13,989 bases of DNA from an uncultured Bacillaceae bacterium. Its GTDB lineage: Bacteria; Bacillota; Bacilli; Bacillales; Cytobacillaceae. Under the pieces are notes generated by a model, which saw nothing but the letters and a program-made list of their open reading frames with translations, searched no databases and was not told the origin of the DNA. The position numbers and the translations under genes were made by a program. Where the stretch lies: assembly GCA_937995745.1 (NCBI GenBank), contig CALKIU010000118.1:1-13989 (forward strand). The letters run 5' to 3'. Shown here in pieces: positions 1-5,694 of the stretch; position 1 is the stretch's first letter, and each line of letters opens with the position of its first letter.

Positions 1-119
1 AACGTACATAATAAAAATGTGTTTGCAACGAATGATTGAGTCCATAAATATTTCCTTTCGTTAAACACTAAATTTTTTTAGAACCCATGCACATAATTAT
101 TGGAAAGGAGACTTGCTCG

Positions 120-569
120 ATGCCGTTAATGAAAGTGAAAGCCGAAGCCAAATTGCTCGAAGGCGTGAAAGTAAAGGCAAAAGCGAGAAAATTCGAAGTA
201 AACATTGACGAACCGGAGGAGTTGGGCGGCACGGATACGGCCATGAATCCGGTCGAATTGTTGTTGTGTTCTCTCGGAGCCTGTCAGGCGATTGCCGCGA
301 GAACATTTGCCAAAAAGCTTGGCGTCGAAATGAAAGATTTTTGGGTCGAAGTGGAGGGGGATCTCAATACGGACGGGTTCATGGGAAAGGAAGGCGTCCG
401 CCCGGGCTTCAGCGAGATCCGCTACAACTTCCACATTGACACCGCAGAGCCCCGCGAAAAGGTCGAGAAATTTGTAAAATATTTGGAAGAACATTGCCCT
501 GTCGGCGACTCCCTTGCAAATGGCGTTACACTTAAATTGGCGTCGCTCAACATTGAAGGAAGCCGGTAA
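120..569 (+). CDS. OsmC/Ohr-family protein (149 aa)
   Basis: This is a small OsmC-superfamily protein, a cytoplasmic family whose characterised members are thiol-dependent (hydro)peroxide reductases or related redox proteins. The two hallmark cysteines are visible: C50 in the LLLCSLGAC helix (with a further C55) and C126 in EEHCPVGDSL. The NPVELLLxSLGAC segment and the length of about 150 residues are typical. I chose the ATG at 120 because AGGAG lies 9 nt upstream; an in-frame ATG at 87 has no ribosome site. An ATG at 129 is also in frame. The gene appears monocistronic: a hairpin terminator begins about 34 nt after the stop. The family assignment is firm. The true substrate (organic peroxide, or another acyl or thiol compound) is not determined by the sequence, and OsmC, Ohr and YhfA-like subgroups cannot be separated here by eye. 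Confidence 0.88.
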   Translation: MPLMKVKAEAKLLEGVKVKAKARKFEVNIDEPEELGGTDTAMNPVELLLCSLGACQAIAARTFAKKLGVEMKDFWVEVEGDLNTDGFMGKEGVRPGFSEIRYNFHIDTAEPREKVEKFVKYLEEHCPVGDSLANGVTLKLASLNIEGSR

Positions 570-602
570 GGGCCCTCTCATTGTCTTCATCGCAGCGCGA
601 AA

Positions 603-645
603 AAAGGCCGACTCCCTTTCCCCGGGGAGAGTGGCCTTTATTTTT
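603..645 (+). terminator. Rho-independent terminator after the OsmC gene
   Basis: AAAGGCC and a following ACTC-CC arm pair with GGGGAGAGT-GGCCTTT across a pyrimidine-rich loop, with a T-rich tail (TTTATTTTT). The outer 7 bp are perfect, with small bulges higher up. It sits 34 nt after the OsmC stop codon. Confidence 0.75.
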
Positions 646-1091
646 CCCGCATCTGCAAAAATTCCGGTGCGTTGAAAATCCGCTCCATGGAAAGATGAAT
701 TTTGTGGTAAATTGTATATAGAGAATACTTTTTGAAAGAGGAGGGGACGTTCAAGCGTCATTTGTTAAAATATGTTCCTTTTTGCCATCTGCCTCCGGAA
801 CAAAGGACAATTTGACGGTGAATAACGCCGGCCGTATGCCGAAGCCGAAGAAAGTTCGCCGGTGTTAAAAAGTCGTGCCTGCCAAAAATTCCGGAATTTT
901 CAAACTAACGAAAAATTGCACCATCCGCCGGTGAGTTTGTCCGGAAACGCCGCGGTTTTTGCGGTTCGTGTTTTGAAAATTCGCTTTATTTCCGTCATTC
1001 ACTGCCGTAAGTTAAAATAAAAAACAGATCGACGAGATATTTCAGAAAAATGATGCATACAAAATAATAAATTCCAGAAGGAGTGAATGAA
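646..1091. other. Intergenic stretch without a supported gene
   Basis: I see no convincing coding region on either strand. A GAGGAGGGG purine run at 739-747 resembles a ribosome site, but no start codon follows at a usable distance and only a 17-codon frame begins nearby (ATG at 772). There is a perfect 16-bp palindrome, AAAATTCCGGAATTTT, at 885-900, and the 12-mer CAAAAATTCCGG occurs at 656-667 and 883-894. The part nearest the next gene (1011-1070) is A/T-rich and probably holds its promoter, but I could not find a -35/-10 pair with correct spacing. Confidence 0.5.
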
Positions 1092-1322
1092 ATGGCAGAA
1101 AATCAAGTGAATGACAACGGGCAAGAGAAAAAAACCAAAATCGTCAAGGCAAAAGTGGGAGATACGATCGAAATTAAAAGGGGTCCGCGCAAAGGAAAGA
1201 AAGCCGTAGTCGTCTCCGTCCGGGAAAATTCCGTCATTGTGGAGCTAGGCATAAACAAAAACACGGGCGAACCGATAAAAACCGTTGTGAATCACAAGAA
1301 TTACAAGCTGGTCAAGAAATAA
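1092..1322 (+). CDS. DUF2187 (YkvS-like) small KOW-type protein (76 aa)
   Basis: This is a small basic protein of the DUF2187 family, found in Bacillaceae and resembling B. subtilis YkvS. The body (about residues 18-74) reads as a KOW/SH3-like beta barrel: KVGDTIEI, then a GPRKGK turn, then VVVSVRENSVIVEL. It ends with the family signature TVVNHKNYK. A charged N-terminal tail of about 15 residues (Asn, Gln, Lys rich) precedes the fold. The ATG at 1092 is preferred because AAGGAG lies 8 nt upstream; the frame is also open from a GTG at 1083, which overlaps that ribosome site. No function is established to my knowledge. The KOW-like fold suggests, by inference only, RNA or ribosome contact. It stands alone, with no obvious operon partner. 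Confidence 0.85.
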   Translation: MAENQVNDNGQEKKTKIVKAKVGDTIEIKRGPRKGKKAVVVSVRENSVIVELGINKNTGEPIKTVVNHKNYKLVKK

Positions 1323-1560
1323 TTACGGGAAAGTCTTTCGGATGACGTCCAAGCATCCCGTTTGAGAGGATCAATAGATACATTTTCCGGGAACTTGGGA
1401 TTTCGCGTATTTCAGAGCCTTTTTATATAGAAAACGCTCGTTCATTCCCTCCTTCGACAACTTTTATCCGGAAAAAAAGCGCCTTTTCCTTCCTTTCTGC
1501 ACAAAATCTATTAAAATATTAATCATAACGGCAGGCGCATTGTCCCCTTGCCGCATGCAG

Positions 1561-1583
1561 CCGGATCATATCCGGTCTTTTTT
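1561..1583 (+). terminator. Hairpin plus T-run immediately before the TSUP ribosome site
   Basis: CCGGAT-CAT-ATCCGG forms a perfect 6-bp stem with a 3-nt loop. It is followed by TCTTTTTT and then, without a gap, by the AAAGGGGGAGGG ribosome site of the next gene. It may be a terminator protecting the gene from upstream read-through, or a leader hairpin. The stem is short, so strength is uncertain. Confidence 0.45.
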
Positions 1584-1602
1584 AAAGGGGGAGGGATAAA
1601 AA

Positions 1603-2349
1603 TTGGTCATCACCCTGACGATGTTTGCGTTGGGAATGTTATTGGGATTTGTCGGAGCAGGGGGCTCCGGTTTTATCATTGCCATATTGACAACGGTATT
1701 TGGCGTGCCGATCCACCTCGCTTTGGGAACGGCACTGGCTGCCATGGTATTCTCGACTTTGTCAGGCGCTTACAGCCATTTCCGGGAAGGAAATGTTTCG
1801 GTGAAGACGGGAATATATGTGGGAATTTTCGGTGCCGTGGGCGCTTTTTTTGGCTCGAAAATTGCCGCGTTAATCGATGTGCAGACATTGCAATGGTTGA
1901 CGGCGGGAATGCTTTTTTTATCATCTGTTGTTCTCATCATTCGTTTATTTGTTGTGAAAAAAATGCAGGAAAACGGCAAATCGTTTTCAGCGGCCGGTTT
2001 TAGCATACAGAAAGCGGCGGCCGTCGGTATAATGACCGGTTTGCTGTCGGGTACGTTCGGAATCGGCTCCACGCCGTTTATTCAAATCGGTTTGTTGATG
2101 GTGCTCGGTCTCCCGCTTACGCAAGCTGTCGGGACGACGATGCTTGTCATTTTGCCAATCGCTCTTTCCGGCGGAACCGGGTATTATCTGGAAGGCAACT
2201 TGGATTTTCTTCTTCTGCTGCAAGTCGTGGCCGGAACAATGCTTGGTTCCTACGTGGGGGCCAAATTTACAAGACTTGCCCCGCAAATGATTTTGAAAAG
2301 CGCCATGGTTCTCAGTCCGTTCACGGCGGGTGTTGTCATGTTAATATAA
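1603..2349 (+). CDS. TSUP-family (TauE/SafE) membrane transporter (248 aa)
   Basis: This is an integral membrane permease of the TSUP family (formerly DUF81), whose members export sulfite, sulfonates or related small anions. About eight hydrophobic segments are visible in two related halves. Each half opens with the family's glycine-rich signature: GMLLGFVGAGGSGFIIAIL near residue 10 and GIMTGLLSGTFGIGSTPFIQ near residue 145. Each is followed by a GT-containing helix (ALGTALAAMVFSTLSGA and AVGTTMLVILPIALSGG). The length is normal for short TSUP members. The start is TTG at 1603, preceded by a very strong AAAGGGGGAGGG site (1584-1595). No other plausible start has a ribosome site. It appears monocistronic, with a hairpin terminator 15 nt after the stop. 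The substrate cannot be assigned, because no sulfur-metabolism gene is adjacent. Confidence 0.88.
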   Translation: MVITLTMFALGMLLGFVGAGGSGFIIAILTTVFGVPIHLALGTALAAMVFSTLSGAYSHFREGNVSVKTGIYVGIFGAVGAFFGSKIAALIDVQTLQWLTAGMLFLSSVVLIIRLFVVKKMQENGKSFSAAGFSIQKAAAVGIMTGLLSGTFGIGSTPFIQIGLLMVLGLPLTQAVGTTMLVILPIALSGGTGYYLEGNLDFLLLLQVVAGTMLGSYVGAKFTRLAPQMILKSAMVLSPFTAGVVMLI

Positions 2350-2364
2350 TATCTCGTATAAAAT

Positions 2365-2408
2365 AGGGCTGTCCGAAAAATCGCAATGATTTTGGACGGC
2401 TCTTTTTT
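2365..2408 (+). terminator. Terminator after the TSUP gene
   Basis: AGGGCTGTCCGAAAA pairs with TTTTGGACGGCTCT across TCGCAATGA, followed by six T. The stem is long with one or two mismatches or G-U pairs. The 5' arm also resembles an insertion-sequence terminal repeat, as described in the findings. Confidence 0.8.
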
Positions 2409-2480
2409 GTTGGGAATGTTCATTTTACTACTCTTCAGACAACCTCTTGCCGATATGGATGAGCTTGATTTTCAGAAGAA

Positions 2481-2510
2481 AAAAATCGCCGGAATTTCCG
2501 GCGATTTTTT
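2481..2510 (-). terminator. Near-perfect bidirectional hairpin terminator
   Basis: AAAAATCGCCGGAA and TTCCGGCGATTTTT are exact inverse complements (14 bp, single T between them), with T-runs on both strands. On the minus strand it ends the peroxiredoxin/winged-helix operon. The TGA stop of the last gene (2510-2512) touches the hairpin foot. Confidence 0.9.
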
Positions 2511-2740
2511 CAATTATCTTCTTCAAGAACTTTCTTCGCTTTTTCAGTCAACTGCCAGCTGCCATTTTCTTCGCTGACGTACTCCGCATCTTTCAATTCC
2601 CGCAGACTGCTGCGCACTTTGAAAAGGGGAATTCCGGCTTTTTTGGAAATATCCTGGGGCGATAAAGAGTCATCGCCGACGGCTCTTAACAGCTTTTTTG
2701 CCGATTGGGTCAATTGGCCTTTCGCATTTACACAAGCCAT
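2510..2740 (-). CDS. Small winged-helix protein in the peroxiredoxin operon (76 aa)
   Basis: This is a tiny protein consisting almost only of a winged helix-turn-helix. A helix (LTQSAKKLL) is followed by LSPQDISKKAGIPLFKVRSSLREL, the HTH with its recognition helix at about residues 36-48. A short wing follows (YVSEENGSWQLTEKAKK). There is no effector domain. I start it at the ATG at 2740 because AAGGA lies 9 nt upstream; an upstream in-frame ATG at 2749 would overlap that site with no spacing. The gap to the peroxiredoxin stop is 15 nt, so co-translation from one mRNA is likely. The only cysteine is C3. It may regulate or sense redox state together with its partner, but that is inference. It could also be a MarR- or ArsR-like fragment protein without DNA binding. 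Confidence 0.75.
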   Translation of the reverse strand: MACVNAKGQLTQSAKKLLRAVGDDSLSPQDISKKAGIPLFKVRSSLRELKDAEYVSEENGSWQLTEKAKKVLEEDN

Positions 2741-2755
2741 GTCCTTCATTCCTTA

Positions 2756-3424
2756 TCATGATAATTTTTTCGTGCAGTAGTACCAATCGATGCAGTTGAG
2801 GCTGTCATCGTTCATTCTTTCTTCGGCAAGTTCATCCGTCTCGGCCGGCGGAACGATGACGTCGTCTCCTTCTTGCCAGTTGGCCGGAGTCGCTACGCCA
2901 TGTTCGTCCGTTGTTTGCAAAGCTTTCACGAGGCGCAAGATTTCCTGCATATTGCGTCCGGTTGACTTCGGATAGTAGATGATGGCGCGGATGACTTGTT
3001 TATCATCAATGACAAAGACAGCCCGGCTTGTTTCCGTAGAGCTTTCTTCAGGCATGATCATGCCGTACATTTGCGCCACTTCTTTATTTAAATCGGCGAT
3101 GATTGGGAATTCCAGTTTTACGCCGAATTTTTCTTTCACGTTGCGAATCCAGGCAATGTGCGAGCTGATGCTGTCCACGCTCAAGCCGAGAAGTTCAGTA
3201 TTCATCTTCCGCAATTCCGGATAAATTTTTTGGAAGGCAATAAATTCGCTTGTGCATACCGGAGTAAAATCGGCCGGATGTGAGAACAAGATCAGCCAGC
3301 TTCCTTCGTAGTCGGAAAGACGGATTCTTCCCTGAGTCGTGTCGGCTTCGAATTGCGGCGCCTTTTCCCCGATGCGGGGCAAGGATCTCACTTGGGTTTC
3401 TTGATGGATTTCGTTGCTGCTCAT
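2756..3424 (-). CDS. Peroxiredoxin, Prx6/AhpC-TSA type (222 aa)
   Basis: This is a thiol peroxidase that reduces hydrogen peroxide and organic peroxides in the cytoplasm. The active-site motif is clear: HPADFTPVCTSEF, with peroxidatic Cys57 and its Thr54/Pro55 partners. The later SSTETSRAVFVID segment carries the arginine typical of the family. The C-terminal arm NCIDWYYC places cysteines at 211 and 217. That spacing resembles the resolving cysteines of the archaeal-type hexadecameric Prx6 enzymes (the Aeropyrum pernix form has C207 and C213), so it is probably not a strict 1-Cys enzyme. The length of 222 matches that group. The ribosome site AAGGAGAGG lies 5 nt before the ATG. It is first in an operon with the winged-helix gene and is driven by a consensus SigA promoter at 3472-3500. 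Confidence 0.93.
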   Translation of the reverse strand: MSSNEIHQETQVRSLPRIGEKAPQFEADTTQGRIRLSDYEGSWLILFSHPADFTPVCTSEFIAFQKIYPELRKMNTELLGLSVDSISSHIAWIRNVKEKFGVKLEFPIIADLNKEVAQMYGMIMPEESSTETSRAVFVIDDKQVIRAIIYYPKSTGRNMQEILRLVKALQTTDEHGVATPANWQEGDDVIVPPAETDELAEERMNDDSLNCIDWYYCTKKLS

Positions 3425-3471
3425 AACAACCTCTCCTTTTTAATAATTATTTTTATCTAATGGTGATTCTA

Positions 3472-3500
3472 ATTATATACCCCACATGGTATAAAGTCAA
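3472..3500 (-). promoter_or_regulatory. SigA promoter of the peroxiredoxin operon, with TCTAAT direct repeats downstream
   Basis: On the minus strand, TTGACT (3495-3500), a 17-nt spacer and a perfect TATAAT (3472-3477) form a near-consensus promoter 48 nt upstream of the ATG. Two plus-strand TCTAAT copies (3456-3461 and 3468-3473), 12 bp apart, cover the -10 element and the expected start region, a typical operator position. They resemble a half PerR box at best, so the repressor is not identified. Confidence 0.85.
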
Positions 3501-3725
3501 CAAATTAGATCGAATAGGTCGAAGATTCTGTCGATTCAGCATTTTTTTTGACAAAGCAGCATTTTATAAAATTCAAATAGAAAAGAAAACGCACCCGCGC
3601 AGGCGGCGCCGGATGCGTTTTTTCCCCTAAAAAGCACGTGCGGCATCAGGGTTTTATTCATATGATTTCTTTACGGCAAACGGGTCCGGTCATTTTCAGC
3701 CATGGACTCCGGCAATGCCGCCGGC
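3501..3725. other. Intergenic region upstream of the peroxiredoxin operon
   Basis: No gene is supported here. The stretch holds the bidirectional hairpin at 3586-3623, listed separately. A TTTTTTTTGACA string at 3545-3553 has no -10 at normal spacing. I see nothing else of substance between 3627 and 3725. Confidence 0.5.
3586..3623 (-). terminator. Terminator after araB
   Basis: AAAACGCA and TGCGTTTT form the outer stem. The G/C-rich interior (CCCG...CGG with further GCGC pairing) extends it, and the minus-strand tail reads TTTTCTTTTC. T-runs on both strands suggest it can work in either direction. It lies about 100 nt after the araB stop. Confidence 0.75.
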
Positions 3726-5405
3726 TCAATGTGACTTTGCCCGCTGTTCCTCGCGGATTTTCAGCAGTCGTTTCATGACCTCGTTTTCCCCGCGTCCGAA
3801 ATAAGAGTGCAAAATTTTGTACTCCTCATAAAGTTTGTCATAAATGGCGGCATTCTCCGGGTTCGGAATATATTCGATGTCTTTTACTTTTCCGAGCTTG
3901 CGGATGGCTTCATTGGCATCTTTGTAGCCGGTGACTTCCGGTCCTGCGGCGGCGATGCCGAGAATGGCGGCTCCGAAAGCGCCCGATTGATCGCTTCCGC
4001 AGATGGTGATTTTTTTCTTGCAGACATCGGCATAAATTTGCATCAGCAGCGGGTTTTTGTTGGCGATTCCGCCGGCCATGACAATTTCTTTGACGGGAAT
4101 ACCGTTCTTTTCAAAGTTTTCGATGATCAGCCTCGTTCCGTACGCTGTCGATTCAAGCAGAGCCAGATACATTTCCTCCGGTGTTGTCAGCAAGTTCATG
4201 CCGACCATCATGCCGGTTAAATTAAAGTCCATTAACGGAGAACGGACGCCGTTCCACCAGTCGAGGGCGATCAGTCCGCTTTCTCCCGGCTTTAACCGCT
4301 TACATTTTTCCGTCAAATATTGATGGAGGTTCATGCCATTTTCCCTTGCCTCGACGGCATAGGCTTCAGGGACGCAATTGTCCACAAACCAAGCGAACTG
4401 GTCGCCCACACAAGACTGTCCGGCCTCATAACCGTAAAATCCGGGGATCATGCCGTCTTTCACGACGCCCTGGATGCCTTCGATCGTTGCGCCGACCGTT
4501 TTCGATTGCAGCATATGGCAGGAAGATGTTCCGATGATGATGAGCAATTTTTCCGGACCGTCAATTCCGCACGCGGCCGCATTGACATGGGCATCGATGA
4601 TCGCCGTGGCAACGGGAATTCCCGGCCGGAGACCCAATTTTTCCGCCCATTCTTCCGTCAAATAGCCGGCGCATTCTCCGATTCCTTTGACAGGAGCGTC
4701 AAGTTTCTCTTCCACGAGATTTTCCAATTTCGGGTGCAGCGCTTTCAAAAATGCCTTATCCGGATACCCGTGTTCGTGATGGTAAAACATTTTGTAACCG
4801 GCAGCGCAGGCGCTTCTCGTTTCCACGCCGGTCAGCTTCCACGTAATCCAGTCCATCGCCTCAAGGAACCGGTCCGCTTTGTCATATACTTCCGGCGCTT
4901 CAATGGCCGTCTCCATAATTTTCGGCAGCATCCATTCGCTGGACACTTTCCCGCCGTATAAATCGAGCCATTTTTCGCCCCGCTCTTTGGCAATCCGTTC
5001 AATCTCCTTGGCATATTCTTCGGCGCCATGGTGTTTCCAAAGTTTCACATAAGCATGGGGCTCATCTTTAAATTCAGGCAAATAGCAAAGCGGAGTCGTA
5101 TCGTTCAACACCGGCAAAATGGTGGAAGAAGTAAAATCAACGCCAATGCCGATGATTTCTTCCGGATGGACGTCATTCTTTTTCATGACTCCCTTCACAA
5201 CGTAAACCAATCCTTCTTCATAATCGGCAGGGTGCTGCAAAGCCCAGTTGATGGGCAGCTTTTTGCCGGTGGGAATGTTCGTTTCCATCGAACCGTGGGG
5301 ATATTCATAGACGACTGATTTCAACTCCTCGCCCGTTTCGGCGTTCACAAGCAGCGCCCGTACGGACAATGTGCCAAAATCCAATCCAATCGCATACTTA
5401 GCCAT
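3726..5405 (-). CDS. araB: L-ribulokinase (AraB family, FGGY)
   Basis: This FGGY-family kinase is expected to phosphorylate L-ribulose to L-ribulose 5-phosphate in the cytoplasm; the E. coli enzyme is known to accept other ketopentoses and some pentitols. AraB-specific features are continuous: GLDFGTLSVRAL at the N-terminus (ATP phosphate loop, D9-G11-T12), PHGSM, LPINWALQHPADY, TSSCHMLQS, GYEAGQSCVGDQFAWF, LIALDWWNGVRS and the C-terminal GGIANKNPLLMQIYAD. The length of 559 residues matches AraB of Bacillus. The start is set by GGAGGTG 7 nt before the ATG at 5405. The frame stays open to 5672, but that extension is unlike any FGGY protein. araA and araD are absent nearby. The 289-nt gap to the upstream araM-araL gene carries a terminator-like hairpin, so co-transcription may be partial. 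Confidence 0.92.
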   Translation of the reverse strand: MAKYAIGLDFGTLSVRALLVNAETGEELKSVVYEYPHGSMETNIPTGKKLPINWALQHPADYEEGLVYVVKGVMKKNDVHPEEIIGIGVDFTSSTILPVLNDTTPLCYLPEFKDEPHAYVKLWKHHGAEEYAKEIERIAKERGEKWLDLYGGKVSSEWMLPKIMETAIEAPEVYDKADRFLEAMDWITWKLTGVETRSACAAGYKMFYHHEHGYPDKAFLKALHPKLENLVEEKLDAPVKGIGECAGYLTEEWAEKLGLRPGIPVATAIIDAHVNAAACGIDGPEKLLIIIGTSSCHMLQSKTVGATIEGIQGVVKDGMIPGFYGYEAGQSCVGDQFAWFVDNCVPEAYAVEARENGMNLHQYLTEKCKRLKPGESGLIALDWWNGVRSPLMDFNLTGMMVGMNLLTTPEEMYLALLESTAYGTRLIIENFEKNGIPVKEIVMAGGIANKNPLLMQIYADVCKKKITICGSDQSGAFGAAILGIAAAGPEVTGYKDANEAIRKLGKVKDIEYIPNPENAAIYDKLYEEYKILHSYFGRGENEVMKRLLKIREEQRAKSH

Positions 5406-5694
5406 CAATTTGCACCTCCGAGTATTTTCAAAAAATGATAGATTCCAAGTTTTGCTGCCGGACGGGAATTCTCCCGCCCCCGCTTGTATTGTTCTGCCCG
5501 GCATGTTGCCGCAGGCAGGCTGTACCGTTTTTTTGAAAAAAGGCCAGCCGGCCGGAGTATGGCCCCATTCAACAAGACTACCTTTTTCCGGCCGGGCTTT
5601 GTTCCGATTGCTCCCGTCAATGGGATGCCGTTTCTGCAAGATGATGCCCGCGATCTTGATATTGTTTTTCAAGATTGGGAGCCGCCGGCGGATT
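5406..5694. other. Gap between the araM-araL fusion gene and araB
   Basis: No gene is supported. The araB frame is open through most of the stretch without a ribosome site at any upstream start. On the minus strand GGCCA...TGGCC followed by TTTTTTC (about 5531-5569) could be a weak terminator after the fusion gene. A second small hairpin, GCGGGA-GAAT-TCCCGT (about 5462-5477), has no T-run. I found no convincing internal promoter for araB. Confidence 0.4.

Noticed and set aside
126..761. A 211-codon minus-strand frame covering the OsmC gene and its terminator
   Set aside because: It is antisense to a clear gene, crosses the terminator hairpin, and shows no domain or ribosome site.
772..825. 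A 17-codon frame after the GAGGAGGGG run at 739-747
   Set aside because: The purine run is about 25 nt from the ATG, too far for initiation, and the peptide has no distinguishing features.
1518..1525. An isolated ATTAATCA box upstream of the TSUP gene (and another at 11987-11994 inside the glutaminase gene)
   Set aside because: Single 8-bp matches are expected by chance in 14 kb. Only the five-copy cluster is significant.
5520..5560. A possible cre site before araB around AAAACGGTACAG
   Set aside because: The conserved second-half C and the TG at the correct spacing are missing.
5406..5672. An 89-residue N-terminal extension of AraB
   Set aside because: No FGGY kinase has such a leader, the ATG at 5405 has a GGAGGTG site, and the extension includes a likely terminator hairpin.
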